Shown: positions 1 to 12,329 of the stretch, one piece after another | Layout of the letters: every line of letters begins with the position of its first letter | How positions within the stretch are numbered: the stretch's first letter is position 1 | NCBI RefSeq assembly: GCF_047496725.1 | Contig: NC_132971.1 | Location: 18,966,001-19,030,000, forward strand | DNA: 64,000 nucleotides | Direction: 5' to 3' | Source of the DNA: Anoplolepis gracilipes | Lineage: Eukaryota > Arthropoda > Insecta > Hymenoptera > Formicidae | The notes under the pieces: model-generated | Database searches by the model: none | Seen by the model: only the letters and a program-made list of their open reading frames with translations | Told to the model about the DNA's origin: nothing | Position numbers and translations under genes: made by a program

Positions 1-492
1 GACGTGGAGATTTGCTCCGTTAACTCCCGTGAAATTTCTTCGTGATCGCCTTCGCGATCCAACGGGGACACACACGTCTTCAAACTGCTTAATTGCAGAA
101 AATATTTCTCCACATTCTCGTTTCTCTAATTCTATAGAGAAATGTCTTAATCCACGATAAAGCGGCACAGTTAAAAGCACGCACGGACAATTCTCACGTC
201 CGTGAGAATTGTCGCGGACCGATGTTTTTTGTTCGTGTAAGATGAATAGCCGTTGGCATTTTCGATTTAATGACATACGTCCTTCCTTCGTTTTTGTGCG
301 GGTCGCGGCACTTAAGTGCTAACATCCGACAGAATCGCCCGCTGCGAGACGCAGAAACACCTGTTACAATTCGCAAGGGTGCGCTCGATCGATATTACGT
401 CAGGCCTGCCGCATACTGCTTCTATAGAAGTTGTGCAAGATTGCACAAGAACGGTAAAATATAGATGGCATGTTGCAGGAAGCATGTAAGTC

Positions 493-494
<2 letters not shown>

Positions 495-523
<29 letters not shown>
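495..523. repeat. Poly(A) tract, A29
   Basis: Uninterrupted run of 29 A. Confidence 0.95.
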
Positions 524-525
<2 letters not shown>

Positions 526-1204
526 ATCAATTTGATCCAGTCATGCTTTATCTTCGTTTGAAACTAATCGAGCGAGAAGATATTTGAAAAATATTTTATT
601 AAAACTGACATTTTTATACGCATTTTTCGAAAAGTGATCGATTATGGTCAGCATATCAATGACAAAGAAACCATAAAGGGCGACGATAGTTTCGACAAGC
701 CTTTTGTAATATAATATGCCAGGAATTTACAGTTTGTACCTTCACGCGTTAATTAAGGATAAAATATAGTTTTGAAGAATGCACACGTGACTTTAGATTG
801 TGATAAGAAAAAAACGGAATAGCTCGGCTCGTTTATAAGCCGAATAATGGAAGGAGAATATGTGCCTGCGACACGATTAATTATCTCGATTATGTGAACG
901 CGCCGTCGAATCGTCCTTGTTTATTAAATGCGTTATTAATTAAGTGGCGCGGGATTGCGTCCGTAATGAACGTTGAAACTGTCGTCATGCGACCCCTCGA
1001 AAAATGCCGGTACGCAAAGTACTCATAGACAGCCTACGACTACTGGTCCGTCGTTATTGAGAACATGTTTATCGAGAAGAGACGATCTTTCAAACACGCT
1101 TTATATCACGATTCCTATATGCTCGAAGCGCTCTCATGCAAATTAAATACAAAATAAATTATTATTCTCTTCACGATTTTTATCAATTATTCATGTGATA
1201 TGTC

Positions 1205-1731
1205 AAGGTGTCTACTCCCTGAAAAACCATAGAAAATCTGAAATCTCAGATTTCTTTTGTACTTATTGTTAGAGAAAATCAGAGAATTGTCAATGGAATT
1301 TTATTGAAACTCATTGTCAAAATTTTTTTTTAAAAGTTCTCTTTTTCATAATTTTCCTGCCATTACGTGTTAAAAATATATTATAGATATATATCTCTAT
1401 TTATTCAATGTCTTAACAAAATATTAAATATGCAATATACATATTCTTTATTGTAATTTTTAATGATTAAAAAATAAAAATGTTATGTAAGTAAAAAAAC
1501 GTTTATTTTATGAAAACTAATCAATTTTTTAATACATTTGCAAATCTAATACTTAAAATTTAAGTGACCATTTTTCCTTTCATGAGTGAAAAGCATTAAA
1601 AAACGCATACCATAAAAAACTTATAGAAAGTCGTACCAGAAAATCTTTAAAATTTCTCTTTTATTCTCTGTATGAAATTTTGAATAAGAATATCTGAAAA
1701 ATCAAGGAGTTTTTTTTTAGATAGACACCTT
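1205..1731. mobile_element. Putative inverted-repeat element, 527 bp
   Basis: Ends in an exact 10-bp inverted repeat, AAGGTGTCTA at 1205 and TAGACACCTT at 1722. Near both ends are CTGAAAAA(C/T)CA-type motifs in the same orientation. No coding capacity; I could not define a target-site duplication, so the boundaries are approximate. Confidence 0.45.
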
Positions 1732-4101
1732 ATATATAGTTTTAAGCATTGACAATTAAAACTGTATCTAAATTCTAAACGTATGGTTATTGAAAGGAGC
1801 ACAGATTCAGGTAGAAACGTGCGTATTGTATAGTAAAAGGAAGTGTAGAAGTAACAAAGCAGACCTCGCATACTCGACTCGTTGGAGGATTCAGTTTGTG
1901 TGTTACGTTTCGTTAAACCGAGTTACGAGACGGACGTGACCGGGCTTCGTCATGAGCTACTCGAGGTACGACGAATAACGCGATTCAAAAGCGACTTTCA
2001 TGACGCCGCGAGGTCGCAGGTCGGTTTCTTTGCGTCACGTTTCTTTCTTTCTTTCGAAATTTCGGCCGGAGCTTGGTCGAAAAACTCGACGTTGTCCTAA
2101 TTTCTCGATTTTCGCTTCGTCATCCTAACTTTGCGATTATTCTTATTCGTTTATTCAACCTTATATAATTTCGTAGAAACAATATACGTATAAAATTCAG
2201 ATTTACACATACAACTAAACATCATAATTAATGAAATAATTCACGCTAGTGAAATCTCATTACGCGCGTCTATAACGTCTTATTGTATTTCGTACATTTG
2301 TATCATTACACGAGTTGTGAGATTACGCTCGTCCGGCTTTCGGACAATTGAAACGTCAAATAATGCGGAATGCGAAAAATCTAGTAGGTACTGATCCAAG
2401 GCTCCAATCGCGCGCGTTTCCTTTCTGCGCGTACGGCGTAGAAAGCAATTCGGGATCGCGTCTCGCGAGTCCAGGAAGTCGCTCTAATAAGGAACAAAGA
2501 CATTTCCATAATTAACCATTAACGGGCAGCTCGTACGTCAGCTCTCGCGACTCGTATGTTTCTCGAACGTCGCTGTTTAGCGTGTCAATTGGGCGTGGGC
2601 GAGCCGATCGATTACCAGGAAAATTGTCCCTGAGAGATTGCATCTCGTATGCATCGCGCATTGCAATCTCCACCTGGCGAGGCTCTCGTGTGTCATCGAT
2701 CATGCGCGAAAAAATTCTGCAAGCCATGGACGTTATTTAAATTTAAGCGATTTTATATCGCGAGTGATGAAAGAAAGAAAAAAGAAGGGAAAGAGATACG
2801 ATGTACCAGCACGAATCGCAATTTCTTGTGGCCAGCCCTTAAAGAATAGTGTCATCGATCATGCAAATTCCGCATCATTCGCGATAAGGATAATAACCTT
2901 ATTTGAATTTAGCGTTAAGTCTTCAATCTTCATTACTACGTCATGATCCTTGATGCTTCGATGCTTGCTTGCAATCTGTGTCATATCAACGTGTTATTGT
3001 GTCTGCGTAATATGTACGCGTAGATTTGTTACAGAAAATTATGTTAATATCAATTATGTGCGTATGACTCTTAACGATCTATCATTTCTTATCGATATAA
3101 AAGATGTAGAAAAATTTAATCATATAACAATTATAAATTTAATTTTCTGCTGTAGAGAAATTATTCACGGGAACAAAGCGCTATTAATTTATCATACAAC
3201 TTGTAACGATATTTGTACGTCACTTTTAGGGTGCTTATATTCCTGCATCTCTTCCAACGTAATTTTCGTTTTATAGAAATTACATGTTACAAATACATTA
3301 ATTGCACAATATTACTAATGCGGCAATAAACGAACCTTGAATAGGTCCATATGTTTCGTATCCCTTCATTCTTACTCTAATTGAGTCGACGCCTTTTTTA
3401 TGACCATGGGCAGGCCCGACGACTTTTGTCACTCTCATAAACGTAATTGTGATCCGCACTCTTTTATTAGGCCCTTTGCAAACACTGCACGGCAAACATC
3501 TGCGCTCAGATTCGCATGAAACAGAGTCCGTTCATTGCCTTTCTTCGAAGATTCGCTTTACGAGATTAATCCAAACTATTGGGCTGTTAATTAAAGGCAT
3601 TTAATATAACAACGACATCAATAGTCTCCTCTCTCTTTTCGTCCTCGGATAATCGAAAGAAGCGATCGCCACGTGGTTCGCCGTGCGCGTTCTCCTTAAT
3701 AAAGCGTCTCGATAATGGCGTCCTTTAGGAGTCGCGACCCGGTACTGAAGACATAATTCTCGGGCAACCTAGGTGGTCGTAAACCAGTCGCGAAGCGTTG
3801 ACAATGGACCGGCAACAGGCACGAGCTTCTCCTCTCGTCTCACTCACCTCCGACGATCTGGTCGTCCATTGGCCTCGTCGTGGCCTCTTCAGCATTGTTC
3901 GATTATTTTCTGGGGTAAGAGTCGGCGCGGAAAGGGGAAAAACACGACATGTAGGCATCTAGAGTCGCTCCTAGGCCGCGCGACGACCTTTCTCTTATCG
4001 TGGAATCGTTTACATTGGCATTACCTCGTGCACGATGCGGATGATGCGAGACTCCTACGCCACGCTCTCGCGTTATTGTAACGTGACTGTTGGATGCCTC
4101 T

Positions 4102-4158
<57 letters not shown>
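4102..4158. repeat. C10 followed by (CT)24 microsatellite
   Basis: Ten C then 24 CT units. Encodes artificial RERERE and SLSLSL readings on the two strands. Confidence 0.95.
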
Positions 4159-4165
<7 letters not shown>

Positions 4166-4978
4166 CCACCTGATTGTCGAAAATTGCCGCATCGCGTTTT
4201 TCTTTCTTCACCTCGCCGTCCCGGTCTCCGGCGATTAATCATACGCTGCGCCGCGGTAAAAAAATATCTATCGCGCAGTCTCGACGCGGAAGTTATTATT
4301 TTTCGAAACTCTGTGAGCCACGCCGGGCGTATCTTGATATAATTAAGATTCGAATTAAAATTCCACCAAAGTAGAATGCGCTCAAGGCTACCGGGCTAAA
4401 AATAAAATGGTGTATCGCCAACTAATGATCGCATGACTGTACTTTAACTTGAAGATGCAAACGTATAATATAATTATAATTATAGTGTAATTTACTGCTA
4501 CATATATTTGCATGGCGCCGAAATTCCTCAAGTGTCGGGAACAAAAATTTGCTTCGTTCGTTCTTGCATGCCACTTGATAATTGGCTGGGACCACGAAAA
4601 CGTGCAAAAGTGTTTTGTCCGTTTGTTAACCGACAAGAAAAGAGAATACCGGAATGTCGTCCTCCACTGAGAAAAGGAACTTCACTTTCTCCATATTATT
4701 TCGCGGCAGGAAATTGACACTGGCGAGAGATCACCGCGAGATAAAGCGCTTGTTCCTTCTCCGTGAATTTTACAGGTCGCCCGCTATACGCTTCGTACAA
4801 ATTTCCAAATTATATAAGTGTATAATATATACATGCACAGCTAAAAGAAATTGCAATCTACATCTTAGCAATTTTAAAAAAATCACATGTACACAAATCT
4901 TATTTTGATAAGACAGTCCTTATTGTTTAATAATAGAGAATTGTTCTTTATCAAACTGTTTTCCTTTTAATGTTTCAG

Positions 4979-7900
4979 CCACAAAATTTGGTACTTACTG
5001 GAGAGTTCCCGGACTGCGACGTAAAGTTATGCGACTTTGGCATATCGCGATATATCAGCCATGGAGCGGACATACGAGAGATTTTGGGCACGCCCGATTA
5101 TGTTGGTGAGTCTCTTACTCCACGCGCGTAATACCATTCGTTTTCCGCGAAGATTACTTCGAAATGTGTCGTTTGTGAAACCGCGACTAACCGCGAAAAC
5201 GTGACTAAGGTAGAAGGACTTTCGTGCTAATCTGCCAGTGCAAACACTCGGGAGTTGGCGTGAAAACGGTTATAACCGTACTCGACACCTGTGCGTTTTC
5301 CTCACACCTCGCCTCTGTGCGTCATTTAGAGTAATGTAACCACACAATTCTGATAGCGAGCCCACTTTTCACACGGCACCATATACAGCCGTGCGGTTTC
5401 TATCCTCGGAAGTCGATTTGAGTACTTTTGTAAGCGTTCCACATGCTTTTTCCGACTTGTGTCTTGCGCCACGAAACAGTTTGTTGAAACGCGGTTCCAT
5501 TAGGAAAACAGCCGCCTTGCATAATTGAACAGAACAAGGCACTTCGCGGCTGGCTGAAGAACCGCACGTGGTCGTCCGATCGGTCAGAAGGAACCTTTTA
5601 CGATATCCTCGCGACGATTGCCGTCGCAATTACGCGCATCGCGCTAACGGTCCTCTCTTCTAAGTGGACCAAGTTGTTAGGTAATCGCGAGTCACGCGAG
5701 AAACAGAGAAGCTCGGAAAGCTGATCTATCGGATTTTAGACGATTACAAAACCATCTGAAATTGTTCTGAAAAAAAATATTAGGCTAAACTCGGGTAAGA
5801 TGGCCAAAATTTTTTAAAATGCAAAAAACATACCTTTATTTTTGTTATTTTTTAATAGTGTTTGGCATATTATCTTCACTGAAGCTTAAATTACGTAATA
5901 TTATCGAAATTCAAAGGAAAGTATTTAATAGACATTTTATATTATCCAAATTGTACAACATAAGCATTGGCCATCTTACCCTTATCTAACAAACCATATG
6001 GACGGAAAGATGGCTATAATATTTATTAAAAAAATAGTGAAAACGAAAATAAAAATTATAGGTCGTATAACAATTTACATATCTTTATAATATGTCTAAC
6101 GTCGGTTACGATAGTTTCACTGTAATTTATTCGACGTTATAACAGTTTTTAGTGTTGACACATGAAAAACTTTGCAAGTAGTCAAAAGTAAAAATATGAT
6201 ATAAGATTCACAATATCGTTATTTCAAATAATGTATGCACATAAACTACTGTAAATATCAATTATCCTTGATAATGACTAAAAAAGCGCATTATTTAGCG
6301 ATTATTGAAAAAATTTCCAGCTTATGATCATCTTTTCCGTATATCCATCATACTCTAGTTTACCCTATTTCGAGAATCGCAAAATTAGCTAAAGAAATAA
6401 CTTTAAAATTACGCGTATTATAAGATTAATATAAGAATAAAAAAAGGATATGAGATGAGTTTTAATTCCGAGCAAAAAATCTCGATCGTTATTTCCTCGC
6501 TCGTAAATTTATAATCGGTCAATTAGCGTCAGCTTTGAAATGATTCGCGGAAATTAGCGAGACCTTTCGCGCGATAAAACAGCTCGCGGATCTTCACGAC
6601 GATTAAACGGAGTCGGACGGACAGTGGTCAAGGAAAGAGCTTGGAAAAACTGGCGCGGTCCGGGCGGAAACGAGCCGATACAAAATAGCGATTCGAGCAC
6701 ATGGTTAACGTTATTATTACGCAACGAATGAGTCGACTTTACGTATACATCGCGCTCAAAGCCTAATATGTCCAAAGTTACGATTAATATTATCCCGTTG
6801 TGAAGAGAGAACGTGCGCGCAAATTCCATTAAGTAAGTTGGCGTGGCGTAATAGCGGTTGTAATGATGAAAAGAGAGAATTATTTTTCTCGGGTTTAATT
6901 ACGCGCGCGACTTACACTTTCTAGCATTAGTTTAATTCACTATCCGAGTGCATAGGACTTTAGCCTCCTCGTACAGCATGCTGTCTATGTCTTACAGCCC
7001 CGGAGGTGCTAAATTACGAACCGATCAGCCTGGCTACCGACATGTGGTCCGTCGGTGTGCTACTCTACGTGCTGTTAACGGGATGCTCGCCGTTCGGCGG
7101 CGACACCAAGCAGGAGACGTTCTGCAACATCAGTAGATGTCGTCTGGACTTTCCGGACGATCTCTTTGAGGATGTCTCCGAGGAGGCGCGCGATCTCATG
7201 CGCAAACTCATGGTTAAGGATCCAAAGTAAGTTTTAATGAATATACGTACGATATTCTCGTAATAAATGCGCGTAATTGATGCAGACGTCAGATGTAAAT
7301 GAGAGAGAAAAAAAAAAAAAAAAAAAAAGAGGCTCGAGAAATTTAACTCGGATGCGATTAAAGTAATGCATAGAGCGCCAATCACGCGAAACGGCGAGAT
7401 TCATTGATCATCCCAAGCTATTCGTCGTCGTCGTTCGCCATTTATCTTCATATGTTCCACTTGACTCGACTCGAAAGATTTCCATTCGTTATTCCGACGC
7501 GATCGAGACGTCGTCGCCGTGAATTAAGTTACACACCCACGTCGTAATTTCTGTGCCGCATTTCTCGCTCGATCGACTTCAGCCTCGGTCGTCGAGTAGA
7601 GAGAAGCTCGTTCTTAGGTGACTCGAGTATCGAAGAGCGTGTTACCGGAGATGCCGAATTCCTGGACCGGTGCAAATAATTCCTTCACGGAAGGCTACAG
7701 CGATCTACCGAGAAGGTCCGGCGCTTACCTCGAAGCGAAAGCGGATACTTGTACTCGCGTTGATTATACATTTATAGTTAGTGTTAGTTATATGTATATG
7801 TCGGTATGTTAGCCGATTTCCTAGAACGAAAACAATCGTGTTACGTAGATGGGAATCGTTGCAGGCGACGCGACATTCCATGCCTGTAACCGAGATGATG

Positions 7901-10880
7901 ACATCGACGACGACGGACGGGATCCGATTCTGAATCAGTGGCACGCGAGACGTTCGAGATTTAATCTCGCAACGAGAGAAAGCCGTTTTGCGTTCATCGA
8001 GAATCTCGCGAGATATTCGCTTTTGCTGCTCTGGAATGGAGTCCATAGACTCTTGTAACTGTCCGTTGATCTTTTATCATACATAGATCTCGAAACGAGA
8101 TTCTAATTAGATTTAAGCTTCAGATTTTACTTTTTAACATTTAACTTTTACTTTAATTTATAAGCTCTAGATTTTTTATTTGATTATACAGGATGCAACG
8201 TAAAAACAATGTCAAAAGTCATTATTATTCAAAGTCGTAGGAATTTATGTAAAATTTTCAAATTAATAAAAATCACTAGTCTAATTTTGACTGTACGCAG
8301 CCTTCCTGCGTTTAGCAATCTCGCGTTTTTCTCGAGCCCATCTTAATGCTTCGTGGATTATACCGTACAATGACGACACTGTGATTCCATCGAGATGCAT
8401 TTATTAGCTCGTCCGGTCGAGGATAGGAACTGTCATCGTCGAGTCTTGCCTTCGCGAATACGGCAAGAAAAACAGTCGGCGCCACATCCGTCGACTTTCT
8501 TCGAAGCGGGAAGAGCGAGGAAGGCGAGTTCCGCTGAAAAACTTGTAGGTTCCCTTATCGCGCGGACAGCTGAGAGGAAGTCGCTATCCGGAATATCCAT
8601 GTCCTTCCTCTCCGCGCGCGGTACTTTATCGTGCGAAACCCGCATGACTTATCGTCACGTCCGACAATGTTATGTGTGGCGGTCGTCCCGCTTCGCTGAC
8701 CTATGAATTACCATGTCTAGGCTCGAAGAAGCTGCGCGTTACGAAGAATCGAAATTAAAGGCAGCCAACGCGTGTGAAGAAAAATGCTTTATAATTAAAT
8801 TTACATTTGCTTTTTTTTTTTTTTTTTTTTTGTAATTTGCCATTGTGTCATTTATATTAATGTGTTAGATTAACGTAACGATTAATGTAATATAAACGTG
8901 ATCTACAAAAACTGTCACCGTAATTATGATAATTGCTACGTCAGTTATTCTTCTATTTTACTTTTACGTTACTTCGTGGAATTATTACGTCAATCCATTC
9001 AGTGGCAGACTTTGTCCGCGCCGATGTTTCGCCATTCGCGTGACCTAAAATTGTAAGCAACGTAAACTCACGCAAATGACGTGGAAGACATTAATTCGCT
9101 TATGTGAAGAAAAAAACTTTGCTCGGATAAGCATTTTTTGCTCGGTCGATTCTGGAATTAGAAGCAAAGGAGATACCGGTCTTTAAAACTTCTTTTAGTT
9201 TAATAGTTGCTCGATGGGGCCGGCATTCCACGACGGTTACTTAGGCGGTTATGCAATCTGTGACTCCGTTATTGAAGACATTTTGCGTCGTTCCGCATGC
9301 CGGAAGTCGGCCGATACTCTCTTCAGGCATGTTTCGCTACACGATATACGATACACGCTCGGCACGAAATAGCCGCGTGAAAAATGTCCCGCTGCGGACA
9401 TTTTACCGCCGCAATGATGGCCACCGTCCGGCTGGCGGTGGCCGTTTATGTGACGGGGTCTCTTAACCCTTTGACACTCTCGCTCCTCGAGTTAACGAGG
9501 ATGACGAGAACGAGTCGTTCGCGGAACGAGCCTGTTATGTTGGGATATATACGTTCAAGAACGTCGTACCGAAATAGCCGACGACCGAGCCTCTTATTCA
9601 CGACTTTCCAACGTGGATTATCAGAGTCCACTCGAATGAAAGCTTATCAGAAAGATTGAGTCCTGTCGCGTTGAAAAACATGTAGAATTAATTTTTTATT
9701 CTTCGCAGTCTCTTCATTCTTGGAAATATTTAAAACGTTCCTCTCTTCAAGTAAACGATTCTTGTTTGTCCGCAGTGAACGCCTGACGGTGACCGAGTGC
9801 CTCCAACATCCCTGGTTCAGCATGTTTGAGCAGCCGTCGGCGCCACTTCCCTCAACGACGTGTTCCACGTCAGATGACAGTCCTGCGGCAGATTCTACGA
9901 CAACGCTCTCTCAAGGAGAAAGTTCCTCGTCGAAACCTTTACCGATCGCCAACGGTCAGACGGCGTCGAACACATCGTCGACACCGAAAAACAACGACGG
10001 TGAGAAGCAACAACATCGATCGTCCACGACCAGTATGTGTCACAGTCCTACGGAACCCTGCGCGAAGCCGACGAGCCCGCGCGCCGTCTCCTCGCATACG
10101 GAGAACCTGTACTCGACATCGAGATCATCGCCCAAGCCTATCAGATTCGGCCTGAGCCCGGATCGCAGGGACACCTTCAAAAGGAACATGGACTCGCTGG
10201 CGCAAAAGTTTTCCGGCACTGTTCTGCCGGAAATCGTCATCATCGAGACGGCTGCGAGGTCGTCGGCGAACGCTGTCGGCAGTGGTGTTACTCATCAGCG
10301 TCGCGCTACCGCCACCCACACGATGCCCACGAGCGGCGGCGAGGTGTTCAAGTGCACGCCCGTCTTTATTCTCGGTGAAGCGGAACAGCAGTGCAGCAGC
10401 GACAGCGGCAGCGACACCGTCTCCGAAATCTCGACCGACAGCTCGAGCGATCGTAGCAGCATCTACTCGGATGACTCCCTGGATTTTATCCTGTACGGTA
10501 AGAGCCAGGGTAGAGCGAGCTATCCATTCACTGCCGCCGACGCGACCGCCGACAGGTGGGAACAGCAAAGGCATCACCGCACCGCGCACAGAGTGTGGCC
10601 GCGCGAATGCAGCGGCGTCGTCAGCAAGGCGCTCAGTCGCTTCACGTCAGAAACTTCGTCCGGTGGAACGAAGATTGCAAAGATGCCGACACCGCCGATG
10701 GCGACGGCAGCAATACGCGGCGGTAGCAAGGCTGGCCTTGAGGCGCTCCGCGAGCGGAGCGGTAATCTGGTGGTTATCAGGGAGCCTGTTCGCGCCGGCA
10801 GGTACACCAGGTATAGCGAGGTGCAATGCGAATCGGTACAGGCGCGGATTCGGCGGTTTCAGGTACACGAAGCCTCGTAA
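4979..10880 (+). CDS. Drak: DRAK/STK17-like serine/threonine kinase, upstream copy (5' partial)
   Basis: Exons 4979-5105, 6998-7226 and 9776-10880 join in frame (1461 nt, 486 codons plus TAA at 10878). The first visible residue is the P of the PQN that follows the catalytic-loop lysine; the N-lobe and catalytic loop must lie left of the window. Seen: KLCDFGISR (intact DFG), GTPDYVAPE activation-segment end, DMWSVGV, SPFGG, and C-lobe end HPWF. Splice sites are ttcag/CCA, GTTG/gtgagt, tacag/CCC, CAAA/gtaagt and cgcag/TGA. The CDVKLCDFGISR and REILGTPDYVAPE signatures fit the DAPK-related (DRAK) family, pro-apoptotic and myosin-light-chain-directed kinases. The last exon is mostly a Ser/Thr/Pro-rich, low-complexity tail of about 350 residues with no domain I recognise. 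A second DRAK gene follows in the same orientation. The family is secure; orthology (which copy is the fly Drak counterpart) is not settled here. Confidence 0.9.
5106..6997 (+). other. Intron of upstream DRAK gene
   Basis: GT at 5106 and AG at 6996-6997. It holds an inverted-repeat element at about 5782-6366; nothing coding is recognised in the remainder. Confidence 0.8.
5782..6366. mobile_element. Putative inverted-repeat element, about 585 bp
   Basis: Termini AGGCTAAACTCGGGTAAG (5782) and, reverse-complemented, AGGGTAAACTAGAGTATG (6366) match at 18 of 22 positions over their first 22 bp. Internal copies of GGTAAGATGGCC occur in both orientations (for example 5969-5983 on the - strand). Non-coding. 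Confidence 0.5.
7227..9775 (+). other. Intron of upstream DRAK gene
   Basis: Donor gtaagt at 7227, acceptor cgcag ending 9775. Contains A21 (7308-7328) and T21 (8811-8831). Short open frames here have no recognisable similarity. Confidence 0.8.
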
Positions 10881-11578
10881 AATCGTCCCACATAGGCGTT
10901 GCGCCGGCAGGTGTCCGGTGTTGAATTGTATTCGCCAGACGTCTTGGCAGTCTCATCAAGGAGCTCCTTTGAAAGATCAGGAGCTTCGAGGCAAATGTAC
11001 ATATTACATAATTATCTGTACAGTAATGCAAAAGAGAAGAGAGAAGGAAGGGGAGAGGAGATTTTGAGCAACGAGATGTACCCGAGGGACATGCGAAATT
11101 TAAGCAAAAAGGTAGAAGGAAAGGGACGGGCAAAGTTCCTCGAGGTTTTTTTTGAAGGCTGTGACGACAGAATTTTCTCGGAAAGATTCAGGAGATTGCG
11201 CGTACGTTTTTCTTCTATAAAAATATAGATTATATGAGCTTTGCGAAAAATTAATTTAAATTCTCTTTATTTAATTGACATGGATGATAAAATCAAGAGA
11301 AAGAACGGTACTGTGTCATTTGACACAGTGTCAGTTGTATGTAAAACAAAGAGAGAGATTATTCCTAAGTCTATTTTTCGTAAAGCACATAATGCTGTGA
11401 TAGCGTTAACGAAAAGTTCATGGTGAATGCGGTGTATCTTTGCTTCTCATTTTTGCCGAAACTGGGTGCAACTGGATAAAGATGATCCATGTTTGTAAGA
11501 TTTAACCAAGAAAAATTTTGCGAAGCAGCATCGTATAATTCAATCGCAAAACAATACTAAACAGTATTTCGTAACAAG

Positions 11579-11584
11579 AATAAA
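11579..11584 (+). terminator. Candidate poly(A) signal of upstream DRAK
   Basis: AATAAA about 700 nt past the TAA at 10880, just before an ACACC repeat. Motif only. Confidence 0.35.
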
Positions 11585-11597
11585 CAATTGTGCGCAT

Positions 11598-11622
11598 CAC
11601 ACCACACCACACCACACCACAC
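11598..11622. repeat. (ACACC)n minisatellite
   Basis: Five-base unit repeated about five times. Confidence 0.95.
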
Positions 11623-11891
11623 AAGCCCGATCTCCAGAATCATTCATCAGCCTCTCGAAGCCCCTAGCCCGATTGTCGCCGGATTCCTCGGAAATCCGAG
11701 ATTGTACGTAAGAGCGCGCGCGGTCCGTTTGTGATTCACCATGTTGTAACCGCGTAGCGTGAAACGTATCGCGCGCGTATACGTGCTTGTACACGTGTGC
11801 CTTTGCGAAGGTGCCGACGAGAGATCGTAGCTTGTATCATATCAAAGCGAACAAATGGCTGTTGTAAATACGGATGAGAGCGCGCGCGTGA

Positions 11892-11942
11892 GTATGTATG
11901 TATGTATGTATGTATGTATGTATGTATGTATGTATGTATGTA
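11892..11942. repeat. (GTAT)n microsatellite
   Basis: About 12 tetranucleotide units without interruption. Confidence 0.95.
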
Positions 11943-12082
11943 CGTGTGCAATGCGTGTATGTATGTGTGCTGATGATCTTCGTGGAACGAGCGAGCGGCT
12001 TCGAAGAGGGCGGTCTTGATGTACATATCGAATAATCAGAAGGAATGACGAATCCGCGCGTGTCTATAGTGGCTTGCGAAAA

Positions 12083-12329
12083 GATGCCTGCGGTTTCGGT
12101 GACGCATTCCGACCACGAGGGTGGTCACGGATCGGACGAGTGGAGGATTTGGACGGAAGACTGAATAAGATCGTTGCACCATCTGACGTTGAATTCCGCC
12201 GAATGCGAAAACGCAGATTCGTTGAACGAAGCACGGTCTGGAACGACGATGGTTCTCCGACAATCTGGCCGCTGAGATGTCCAATTTACGGATTGTAAAT
12301 GAAAGTATGCGCCCGAAACCGCAGGTATC
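12083..12329. repeat. Inverted-repeat pair, 247 bp apart end to end
   Basis: CCTGCGGTTTCGG at 12087-12099 and its complement at 12313-12325; 17-bp arms with one mismatch, with weaker similarity continuing inward (CGCAT). Confidence 0.6.

Larger units (their letters stand above)
1..4978 (+). other. Intron of the upstream DRAK gene (5' part outside window)
   Basis: The exon at 4979 starts at an acceptor (tgtttcag), so the sequence before it should be intron. The matching intron of the downstream copy (26924-32835) is 5.9 kb, compatible with the previous exon lying just left of the window. I found no kinase N-lobe exon and no other convincing coding sequence. Contents: A29 tract (495-523), a 527-bp inverted-repeat element (1205-1731), and a C10 plus CT microsatellite (4102-4158). 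Confidence 0.6.

Noticed and set aside
10125..11067. Open frames on both strands overlapping the last exon of the upstream DRAK
   Set aside because: Shadows of a GC-rich Ser/Thr coding exon; the DRAK frame follows in phase from the kinase domain.
11736..12026. TYIHTYIH repeat protein on the - strand
   Set aside because: Translation of the GTAT microsatellite.
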